Positions 1 to 5,122 of a DNA stretch of 8,925 nucleotides are shown piece by piece. Position numbers and translations under genes: made by a program. The notes under the pieces are model-generated. The model had not been told where the DNA came from, made no database searches, and was given only the letters and a program-made list of their open reading frames with translations. Each line of letters begins with the position of its first letter. Positions within the stretch are counted from its first letter, which is position 1. The DNA comes from Synergistaceae bacterium (GTDB lineage: Bacteria; Synergistota; Synergistia; Synergistales; Synergistaceae): the NCBI GenBank assembly GCA_031274465.1, contig JAISQC010000264.1, positions 1 through 8,925 of the forward strand, in the 5' to 3' direction.

Positions 1-191
1 TTAGGGAAACGCTGAATAAACAACCTTTTGGCTGCAATGGGCATATTCGTCCCCCCTCTGCGCGCTTGCCATAAAAATGGTCCTCGGGCGATGCTCTGCT
101 ACGCCTGCGGCCATTTTCACGACAACCGCTTTGACGGCGAACGAATCTACTCCATTTCGCCGAAAAGAACATTTATTCAGCGTTTCCTTAG
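1..191. mobile_element. Foldback MITE with IS5-like ends and TTAG target duplication
   Basis: The left terminal repeat GGAAACGCTGAATAAA (5-20) is matched exactly, inverted, at 172-187. Each end is flanked by TTAG (1-4 and 188-191), a 4-bp target duplication that fits the YTAR-type target known for the IS5 subgroup. The inverted similarity continues inward imperfectly (for example AAAATGG at 74-80 against CCATTTT at 111-117), so the whole 183-bp element can fold into one long hairpin centred near 96. It is too short to encode a transposase and I see no credible gene in it. It is therefore a non-autonomous element presumably mobilised in trans. IS5 membership is inferred from the terminal repeat and duplication only. 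The left duplication begins at the first base of the window, so any upstream context is not visible. Confidence 0.82.
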
Positions 192-198
192 CGGCAGA

Positions 199-245
199 CA
201 TGAACGATTCTGCCTCCTCAATTTGAGGAGGCAGAGCCGTTCATG
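199..245. terminator. Long hairpin after the aldolase gene, possible terminator
   Basis: The core 209-235 is a perfect palindrome: 13-bp arms (TCTGCCTCCTCAA and its complement) around a single base. After two mismatched positions the pairing resumes for 8 more base pairs (199-206 with 238-245). It lies 5 bp past the aldolase stop codon, so it would form at the 3' end of that transcript. There is no T run on either side, so classical rho-independent termination is uncertain. It may instead protect the 3' end, or be a copy of a dispersed palindromic repeat. Confidence 0.5.
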
Positions 246-250
246 GTTCC

Positions 251-1510
251 CTAATCGTCAAAGTTCCCGGCGGATTTTGCCTTGTTCGGCGCGGCTTCGG
301 GGCCGTATTTCGACCTCGGGCTTCTGATGACGCGCTCGGGGCTGGAGTTTCGGTCCCCTCTCCTGACTGCGGCCTCGACGACGCGCTCGGCAGTCCCCTC
401 GCCGCCGAACGCCTTGATGAAGCGCTTCGCCCACTCGGCCACTTCATCTACTATGCGCCCGGTGATCTGAGCCGGCTCGGCGAGTATCTTCTCGTGGAAC
501 GGCAGGTTCAGCTTCTTGTAGTCGCCGCTCTTCCTGCTCATGCCGCTTGAGTCTGCCGACGCGACCAGCTCGCCCCACAGCCCGTCGGAGATGCCGCGCC
601 CGCTCTCCTTTACGTACGTGCCCCCCTCAGTGACGGCGTTTCCGGTGTCGGGGTCCATCTTTATGCCGAACACGACGTTCTGGAACAGCGTGGCGACGTT
701 GCCCTTGTTTATGCCGTACTTTCTGAACTGTGAGACCTTGTCGAACGGCGTCCCCGAGATGCCGTGCTGGGCTATCGACACACCGTACGGTTCTATTGCG
801 TCGGCTATCTCCTTCGTGCGCGCGAGGTCTATCCCCTCGGACACCCCGGCGGAGACGTCGTACGTCCCGTGGAGGCTGCCGTTGGAGATGGCGAGGTAGT
901 CGGGGAAGACCCCCCATGCGTTCAGACCGCCGATGAAATAAAGAGCCTCCTCGACGGTAGACAGCTCGCCCGCCCCTTTGATCTCCCCCACCTCCACTTC
1001 GAGACCTATGGGAGACGGTATCCACGTCCCAAGGTCGCGCGTCGCGCACAGGTTGGCGTAGTCGTCGAGGTGCGATGCGTCGATGGCGACGGACGTAAAG
1101 CCGTTCGCGATTATCTTCGACAGGTGAGAGGCGCCCTTGAGCAGGTCGGCCTCCCCCTTGACCGCGTAGTGGTCCACGTGAAGGGCGAAGATCACGCCAT
1201 GCCCGAGCTCGGCTGAATATTTCATGGCATATTCGGGTATGTTGTCGTAAGTGGCGCCGCAGTAAGCGGACTCGGACTTGGCGAGCTCTATCAGGGCCGG
1301 CGCGTCCAGCTCTTTTGCCGCCTTCAGTATCCCTTTTATCACGAGCGCGTTCCTGGCGTTGCCAGCCAGCACTATAGTTCCCGTCTCCTTGGCGGCGGCC
1401 GCTATGTCCCTGCCGCTCACCAAGCCGAGCGGCGAGTCGCCGAAGAGGGCTTGGACGTTGAGCGGCCTGCACGACAGGAATTTCTTGAAGCTGTTGCTGT
1501 TGATGTCCAT
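251..1510 (-). CDS. fba: Class II fructose-bisphosphate aldolase family protein
   Basis: A 419-residue zinc-dependent class II aldolase, predicted cytoplasmic, cleaving or forming fructose-1,6-bisphosphate from DHAP and glyceraldehyde-3-phosphate in glycolysis/gluconeogenesis. Visible family motifs: HVDH at 111-114 (catalytic Asp113 and zinc ligand His114), LEVEVGE at 170-176 (zinc-site glutamate), SNGSLHG with His214, and AQHGISG with His249. GINKGNVAT at 266-274 is the usual strand at the phosphate site. The barrel ends near residue 365. The remaining 50 or so residues are a charged Arg/Ser/Pro/Ala-rich tail without recognisable fold, longer than the E. coli-type enzyme. The start is supported by GGAGGT at 1517-1522, 6 nt upstream. 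It lies 54 bp downstream of the butyrate-kinase-like gene on the same strand and may have its own promoter. Tagatose-bisphosphate or another ketose-bisphosphate substrate cannot be excluded. Confidence 0.88.
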   Translation of the reverse strand: MDINSNSFKKFLSCRPLNVQALFGDSPLGLVSGRDIAAAAKETGTIVLAGNARNALVIKGILKAAKELDAPALIELAKSESAYCGATYDNIPEYAMKYSAELGHGVIFALHVDHYAVKGEADLLKGASHLSKIIANGFTSVAIDASHLDDYANLCATRDLGTWIPSPIGLEVEVGEIKGAGELSTVEEALYFIGGLNAWGVFPDYLAISNGSLHGTYDVSAGVSEGIDLARTKEIADAIEPYGVSIAQHGISGTPFDKVSQFRKYGINKGNVATLFQNVVFGIKMDPDTGNAVTEGGTYVKESGRGISDGLWGELVASADSSGMSRKSGDYKKLNLPFHEKILAEPAQITGRIVDEVAEWAKRFIKAFGGEGTAERVVEAAVRRGDRNSSPERVIRSPRSKYGPEAAPNKAKSAGNFDD

Positions 1511-1546
1511 GAAATTACCTCCCCATGATTTATGGCTTGCCCTGAA

Positions 1547-1554
1547 ATTATACA
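1547..1554 (-). promoter_or_regulatory. Possible promoter -10 for the aldolase gene
   Basis: On the minus strand the 54-bp gap between the two genes contains a perfect TATAAT (1547-1552) preceded directly by TG. The predicted start of transcription, near 1540, leaves about 30 nt of leader with a good Shine-Dalgarno site. No convincing -35 box is visible at 16-18 bp, so this is moderate evidence that the aldolase can be transcribed separately from the upstream kinase-like gene. Confidence 0.4.
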
Positions 1555-1564
1555 GCCAATTTCA

Positions 1565-2647
1565 TCAAATTATCGGAAAATTTCCGCACACTAGCGGCGC
1601 CGACTCGCCGCTGAGCGCGCTCAGCGCGGCGTCTGCGAACGTGACGAGCTCGTCCTCGCCGCAATAGGTCAGCATGGTGGGCGATATCCACGAGGCGCCC
1701 TCGCGTATCAGCTTGGCAAAAGGCCGCTTCACGGCGCACATGCCGATCAGCGCGATGGCGTCCACTTTGCCGCAAAGCGTCGTCGCTAGCGACGCCAGCT
1801 CCTCCGCCACCTGATACGCCATGGCGTGGACCACCAGCGAGGCGTAGGCGTCCCCCTCCTCCATCATCGAGATGGCCTTGCAAAGGTCGTTCGTGCCGAA
1901 GTAGCTCATGAGGCCGCCGCGCGCGTTGACGTGCCCCAAGAGGTCCGTCTTCGCCCACATGCCGCTGTATGCCATGCGGATTATCTCGGACGCCGGGATG
2001 GACCCGCCGTGGGTTTGCGAAAACGGCCCGCGCTCGAAGGGATTGGAGAGGTCTATTATCCTGCCCCCGCTGTGCGAGCAGAACGAAAAATTGCTCCCGA
2101 GGTACGCGACCACAAGCGACAGCTCCTCCTGCGGCCTGTTCAGATCTATCGATGCAAGGCGCACGGCGTTTTTGAGATGCAGCGTGTGGGTCATCCTTCC
2201 GAAGCGAAGCCCCGGGACGCCTGACACTTTCGCGATCTCGACGAACTCCCCGCTCGAAAAGGGGACGAGCGCGATGCCGGAGGCAGAGCGGGAACGTGAG
2301 ATCGCCGAGGCCAGCAGCGCGCCGTGGTTTATCACCCGCCCGATGCCGTGCATCCTGCCCATGCGGGCCATGAATTCGCCGTCAATGCGGTACACTCCCG
2401 CCGGCATGTTCGGCGGAAGCACGGCGCCGCCCGAAACCGCGTCGAGGCGGATGCCCTGCAGCCACTCGCCGAGCGGGCCTTCGAGGTCGCGAAGCCTCAG
2501 CTCGCTCTTGTCCCGCATCGTCGGCGCCTCCGACAGTTCGAACAGGTCGTGCCGCGCCTCGCAGCTGTTCAGCATGTCCCGGCCGTCGAAGAGCGCCATC
2601 TTGGTGGAAGCTACCTTTGGATACAGCGACAGGACCTTGAAGCCCAT
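1565..2647 (-). CDS. Butyrate kinase homologue with degenerate active site
   Basis: A 360-residue protein of the acetokinase/butyrate kinase (Buk) fold. The length and collinear segments match Buk throughout: YRI near 86, AKVSGVPGL at 139-147, GGRIIDLSNP at 194-203, GPFS at 207, GLMSYFGTND at 245-254, EEGDA, AMAYQVAEE at 276-284, GKVDAIAL at 293-300, GEDEL at 330-334. Active Buk phosphorylates butyrate or branched-chain acids with ATP. Here the key motifs are altered: the N-terminal NPGSTSTK becomes YPKVASTK (Tyr9, Lys11), the HMGGG phosphate loop becomes YLGSN (182-186), the adenosine TGG becomes IGM (301-303), the catalytic Arg position is His213, and the usual Asp is Val128. A pseudo-kinase or regulator is inferred. 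An upstream in-frame TTG at 2716 exists, but ATG 2647 gives the family length and follows a G-rich leader (GGGGGGG at 2654-2660). It is divergent from the aminotransferase. The open frame is intact, so it is not simply a decaying gene. Confidence 0.8.
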   Translation of the reverse strand: MGFKVLSLYPKVASTKMALFDGRDMLNSCEARHDLFELSEAPTMRDKSELRLRDLEGPLGEWLQGIRLDAVSGGAVLPPNMPAGVYRIDGEFMARMGRMHGIGRVINHGALLASAISRSRSASGIALVPFSSGEFVEIAKVSGVPGLRFGRMTHTLHLKNAVRLASIDLNRPQEELSLVVAYLGSNFSFCSHSGGRIIDLSNPFERGPFSQTHGGSIPASEIIRMAYSGMWAKTDLLGHVNARGGLMSYFGTNDLCKAISMMEEGDAYASLVVHAMAYQVAEELASLATTLCGKVDAIALIGMCAVKRPFAKLIREGASWISPTMLTYCGEDELVTFADAALSALSGESAPLVCGNFPII

Positions 2648-2796
2648 CAAACGCCCCCCCGTATGTCTTGCAGCGGTCGCACCTCCGTATAATTTTATCA
2701 CCGATCTCACAAACAAAAAGCTCCAATTTGACGTATACTTGTATCGCCGGACATGACGGCAATGATCTGGCTGACCGTTGAATGGGAGGGTTTTCG
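2648..2796. promoter_or_regulatory. Divergent intergenic region between kinase-like and aminotransferase genes
   Basis: This 149-bp AT-richer gap must hold the promoters for both flanking genes. On the plus strand TATACT (2734-2739) is a good -10, though its -35 is weak. TTGACG (2728-2733) is a good -35 without a matching -10. ATAC-TT-GTAT (2735-2744) is a short dyad overlapping the TATACT box and could be an operator. On the minus strand an AT-rich run, TAAAATTATA, near 2688-2697 could serve as -10. Individual assignments are weak; only the divergent arrangement is firm. Confidence 0.4.
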
Positions 2797-3642
2797 ATGT
2801 CTATCTGCTACATGAACGGGGCGTTTTGCCCCACAGGGGAGTGCAGCCTGCCGGTAACCGACCTCTCCGTGCAAAGGGGCGTTGGGGTCTTCGACTCGCT
2901 CAGGATATACGAGCGGCACGCGTTTGCCATAACCGCCCACATGGAGCGCCTTGCCGAGAGCGCCCGACTAGCTGGGATAGACGCGGCAGGCGGCGAGATA
3001 ATAAGGGACATCACGCGCGCCGTGCGCGAGGGCGCGCTGCGCGACGACTGCCCAAACGGCGGCGACTGCATAGCGAAGGCGTACATAACGGGCGGGGACG
3101 CCGTGGAGCGCGGGCTGTTCCCGAACCCGCGTCATTTCGTGATATTCGAGGAGGGGCCAAAAGTCCACCCCGAGGAATACAAGAACGGAGTCGCGCTGCA
3201 GCCGGTCGACGGGAACCGCCCGTACCCGGCCGTCAAAAGCATAAACTACATGTTCGGCCTGATGCAGTCAGCGGGGCGCGACGACGTTCTCGAATGCCTC
3301 TATTGCCCCGGCGGGCACGTCGCGGAAACCCTGCGCTCGTCGTTTTTCATCTGCAAGGGCGGGCGTCTCGCCACGGCGCCTTTGGGGAGCGTCCTAGGCG
3401 GGGTCACCAGAAACATCGTCATCGAGCTGGCGCTCGAAAACGGATTCGAGGTCGAGGAGCGCGTCATCGAGTTGGCGGAGATGCCTTTCGTGGATGAAGC
3501 GTTCATCACCAGCTCGTGGAAAGAAGTGATGCCGGTCGTCAGGGTCGGCGACGCGAAGATAGCGAGCGGAAAGCCCGGCCCCATAGCGGCGAGGCTCGAA
3601 GCCCTCTACAGGGCCAACCTCTACAGGTGGCTCGACAAATAG
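2797..3642 (+). CDS. Class IV aminotransferase (branched-chain / D-amino acid type)
   Basis: A 281-residue PLP-dependent fold-type IV transaminase, predicted cytoplasmic, moving an amino group between an amino acid and a 2-oxo acid. Motifs: N-terminal YMNG and GVFDSLRIY (30-38), HMERL (48-52), the Schiff-base lysine Lys147 in AVKSINY, Glu177 in HVAETLRSSFF (cofactor ring nitrogen), and GGVTRN (201-206) at the phosphate cup. ITSSWKEVMPV (237-247) matches the conserved C-terminal segment. Length is typical. The usual S-N after the glutamate reads S-S here. Start ATG 2797 is preferred over the in-frame ATG 2782 because GGGAGG (2785-2790) lies 6 nt upstream and MSICYMNG is the family start. The ilvE-type, D-alanine and aminodeoxychorismate-lyase subfamilies share this architecture, so the substrate is not assigned. 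Proximity to a Buk-fold gene is compatible with branched-chain amino acid metabolism (inference). ATA is used often for isoleucine. Confidence 0.87.
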   Translation: MSICYMNGAFCPTGECSLPVTDLSVQRGVGVFDSLRIYERHAFAITAHMERLAESARLAGIDAAGGEIIRDITRAVREGALRDDCPNGGDCIAKAYITGGDAVERGLFPNPRHFVIFEEGPKVHPEEYKNGVALQPVDGNRPYPAVKSINYMFGLMQSAGRDDVLECLYCPGGHVAETLRSSFFICKGGRLATAPLGSVLGGVTRNIVIELALENGFEVEERVIELAEMPFVDEAFITSSWKEVMPVVRVGDAKIASGKPGPIAARLEALYRANLYRWLDK

Positions 3643-3683
3643 CCGCGGCTCCTACAGGCGCTAACTTATTTTGCCTTTGACCC

Positions 3684-3730
3684 TGGCTCCCTCTGGAGGG
3701 AGCTGTCACGCAGTGACTGAGGGAGTGCTT
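3684..3730. repeat. Structured dispersed repeat, copy 1
   Basis: A 47-bp unit beginning TGGCTCCCTC and ending GAGGGAGTGCTT. It contains nested dyads: GCTCCCTC/GAGGGAGC and an inner stem GTCAC-gca-GTGAC, and CTCCCTC can alternatively pair with the final GAGGGAG. It is 3 bp longer than copy 2 in the first loop. It sits about 40 bp past the aminotransferase stop. Similar CTCCCTC...GACTGAGGGAG palindromes are widespread in gut anaerobe genomes, from memory. Its role is unknown; it may stabilise or terminate the transcript end. Confidence 0.7.
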
Positions 3731-3798
3731 CACCCTCAGAGGCACCCCCACCACCGCACATCCTGTCCCCCTCCCCCATTGGAGGAGGCAAAGGCATT

Positions 3799-3842
3799 TG
3801 GCTCCCTCAGGGAGCTGTCGCGTAGCGACTGAGGGAGTGCTT
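3799..3842. repeat. Structured dispersed repeat, copy 2
   Basis: A 44-bp direct copy of the unit at 3684. The inner stem here is GTCGC-gta-GCGAC, so A-T has become G-C on both sides relative to copy 1: a compensatory pair, which suggests the folded form matters. The 68 bp between the copies include a third small dyad (CCTCC...GGAGG near 3770-3786) and a C-rich run, with no coding signal. Two unequal copies do not make a CRISPR array. Confidence 0.7.
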
Positions 3843-3851
3843 TTCGCGCAT

Positions 3852-3882
3852 CTAAAGGAATCGCTGATCAGCGTTTCCCTAA
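3852..3882. mobile_element. Collapsed MITE relic: two terminal repeats fused
   Basis: A near-perfect palindrome (3857-3878) centred on TGATCA reads GGAATCGCTGA into TCAGCGTTTCC. Both halves match the outer 11 bases of the MITE terminal repeat at positions 5-15, the left half with one change. CTAA occurs on each side (3852-3855 and 3879-3882, with one extra A at 3856), again a YTAR-type 4-bp duplication. This looks like an insertion of the same family that lost its whole interior. The right CTAA runs into the A tract of the terminator. Confidence 0.6.
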
Positions 3883-3913
3883 AAAAACCCCGGATATGGC
3901 TTCCGGGGTTTTT
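3881..3913. terminator. Bidirectional rho-independent terminator
   Basis: A stem CCCCGGA (3888-3894) / TCCGGGG (3902-3908) with a 7-nt loop is flanked by seven A on the left and five T on the right, so a U run follows the stem on either strand. On the minus strand it lies 17 bp past the stop of the 57-aa gene and is clearly placed to end that transcript. On the plus strand it can end transcription coming from the aminotransferase gene about 240 bp upstream. Confidence 0.88.
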
Positions 3914-3929
3914 GTGGTTTGGGAGCGCT

Positions 3930-4103
3930 TCAAGCCACTATGTTGAGATTTTGTCCGATGCCCGATTTTCCCAGCAACTGATCCAGCAAGTCCTTGGAGA
4001 GATCCGCTGTGGCGTTCAGCACCTTCGTAGTCACTGCGGCCCCTATCTGGGCCCCCAGGGCTGCCGACTGCATTTCGCTTACGCCTTTTACCAAATCCAT
4101 CAT
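3930..4103 (-). CDS. YjfB-type putative motility protein, 57 aa
   Basis: A small soluble protein with no signal peptide or membrane segment. It resembles the YjfB family (putative motility protein) in three respects: a short Met-rich amphipathic N-terminus, an A-A-L-G-x-Q-I-G-A-A-V helix segment (14-24), then a long amphipathic helix (residues 25-45) and a C-terminal G-Q-N-L-N-I (50-55), like the G-x-x-I-D-I ending of the family. Molecular function in that family is not established. The start at ATG 4103 is chosen because AGGAGGT (4111-4117) lies 7 nt upstream. In-frame GTG 4112 and ATG 4109 overlap or abut the ribosome site, and ATG 4100 is one codon further in. It is a monocistronic unit with a sigma-28-like promoter upstream and a strong terminator downstream, which supports a real flagellar-regulon-type gene despite its size. 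Confidence 0.72.
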   Translation of the reverse strand: MMDLVKGVSEMQSAALGAQIGAAVTTKVLNATADLSKDLLDQLLGKSGIGQNLNIVA

Positions 4104-4140
4104 GGGCATCACCTCCTAGTCGAGCGCTCCTCTTCAATTA

Positions 4141-4167
4141 ATGTCGGCCTTCTGGCGGAAATCCTTA
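4141..4167 (-). promoter_or_regulatory. Sigma-28 (FliA/SigD)-like promoter for the 57-aa gene
   Basis: On the minus strand TAAG (4164-4167) is followed after exactly 15 nt by GCCGACAT (4141-4148). The flagellar sigma consensus is TAAA-N15-GCCGATAT, so the spacing is exact with one mismatch in each box. Predicted transcription start near 4134 gives a leader of about 30 nt carrying a strong AGGAGGT site. The rest of the 4118-4267 gap is AT-rich and shows no gene. A weak CCGC...GCGG dyad lies just past the slipin stop. Confidence 0.6.
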
Positions 4168-4267
4168 AAAAACTTTGCCCAATATCGACGGCAAAGAAGA
4201 GCAAATCAGCAAATCCGCTTAAAAATCGCGGAAATTTTGGCGTTTTGGGAAACATCCCGCCGCCCGC

Positions 4268-5044
4268 TCACTGCTCCATCTTTTTGAGGAACGGCTTTAT
4301 GAGGTCGAGTGGGATGGGGAATATCGTGGTCGAGTTCTTGTCCATCGATATCTCGCGGAGCGTCTGGAGGTAGCGGAGCTGGAGCGTTATCGGCGAGCGG
4401 TCCATCGTCTCGGCCGCTAGGGTGAGCTTTTCCGCTGCCTGAAGCTCGCCTTCGGCCGCTATTATCTTGGCCCTGCGCTCGCGCTCGGCCTCCGCCTGGC
4501 GGGCCATGGCGCGCTTCATCCCCTCGGGGAGCTCCAGCTCCTTCACCTCCACAGCGCTCACCTTGATGCCCCATGGGTCGGTCCGCTCGTCTATTATCTG
4601 CTGAAGCTCGATGTTTATCTTGTCGCGGGCGGACAGCACTTCGTCCAGCTCGGCCCGCCCTATCACCGACCTAAGCGTGGTCTGCGAGAGCTGGCTGGTT
4701 GCCTGTATGTAGTCTTCCACCTCGACCATCGACTTCGATGGGTCGAGCACTCGGAAATAAAGGACCGCGTTCACCTTGATGGGGACGTTGTCGCGGGTTA
4801 TCACTTCCTGCACAGGCACGTCGAGCGTCACCACGCGCAGGTCCACCCGCAGGGTGCGGTCCACCCACGGGATGACCAGTATTATGCCCGGCCCCTTGTG
4901 CCCCCACAGGCGCCCGAACCTGAACACGACCAGCCTCTGGTACTCCGGCACAATCCGAAGCGCGGACGAGACCACGAGGATCAGGATGAAAAAACCTCCG
5001 ACGAAAGAACCCAAACTGAACACCGAACCTAAGATATCTCCCAT
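4268..5044 (-). CDS. Slipin / stomatin-like SPFH (Band 7) membrane protein
   Basis: A 258-residue membrane-anchored scaffold protein of the slipin branch of SPFH proteins, which oligomerise at membranes and organise microdomains. Residues 12-29 form one hydrophobic membrane anchor. The SPFH domain covers about 30-190, with the typical IVPEYQRLVVFRFGR (31-45), GPGIILVIPWVD (51-62), an EVITRDNVPIKVNAV strand pair (80-94) and WGIKVSAVEVKEL (158-170). An Ala/Glu-rich coiled-coil segment follows (about 175-212). The C-terminus holds a hydrophobic patch, TTIFPIPLDLIKPFL (239-253), comparable in place to the stomatin region cleaved by the NfeD partner in Pyrococcus. The ATG at 5044 is preferred: GGAGG (5055-5059) is 10 nt away, while the in-frame TTG at 5053 would sit 1 nt from it. 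It lies directly downstream of the NfeD gene, consistent with the known pairing. Confidence 0.92.
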   Translation of the reverse strand: MGDILGSVFSLGSFVGGFFILILVVSSALRIVPEYQRLVVFRFGRLWGHKGPGIILVIPWVDRTLRVDLRVVTLDVPVQEVITRDNVPIKVNAVLYFRVLDPSKSMVEVEDYIQATSQLSQTTLRSVIGRAELDEVLSARDKINIELQQIIDERTDPWGIKVSAVEVKELELPEGMKRAMARQAEAERERRAKIIAAEGELQAAEKLTLAAETMDRSPITLQLRYLQTLREISMDKNSTTIFPIPLDLIKPFLKKMEQ

Positions 5045-5053
5045 ACTCGACAA

Positions 5054-5122
5054 ACCTCCATCATAAAGTTTTATCCGCCGGGAAAAAACGCCCGGCCATG
5101 CCGCTCCCGCGCGCCGCGCGCG
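5054..5122 (-). other. NfeD-slipin intergenic spacer with two hairpins
   Basis: The gap between the NfeD stop and the slipin start carries a GC-only dyad GCGCGC (5109-5114) against GCGCGC (5117-5122) immediately past the NfeD stop, and a second stem GCCGGG (5077-5082)/CCCGGC (5091-5096) around an A/T-rich loop. Neither has a T run after it on the minus strand, so they look like processing or mRNA-stability structures within a shared transcript rather than terminators. The slipin ribosome site GGAGG (5055-5059) lies at its end. Confidence 0.4.

Noticed and set aside
199..245. The long hairpin as part of the MITE
   Set aside because: The terminal repeats and TTAG duplications close the element exactly at 191, and the hairpin has no partner at the left end.
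28..327. A 99-codon plus-strand open frame over the MITE
   Set aside because: It spans the foldback element, the hairpin and the antisense of the aldolase tail, with no ribosome site.
1511..1564. Possible riboswitch ahead of the aldolase gene
   Set aside because: The gap is 54 bp and holds a -10 box and a ribosome site. There is no room for an aptamer.
1565..2647. The Buk homologue as a decaying pseudogene
   Set aside because: There is no frameshift or internal stop, non-catalytic motifs are preserved and length is normal. Loss restricted to the active site argues for altered function rather than decay.
1908..2756. A 282-codon plus-strand open frame
   Set aside because: It is antisense to the Buk homologue, which is collinear with its family over its whole length.
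3684..3842. Possible CRISPR array
   Set aside because: There are only two unequal repeat copies with one 68-bp C-rich spacer and no cas genes nearby.
3798..4373. A 191-codon plus-strand open frame across the repeats and terminator
   Set aside because: It crosses a repeat, a MITE relic and a terminator, then runs antisense to the YjfB-type gene and slipin. No domain is recognisable.
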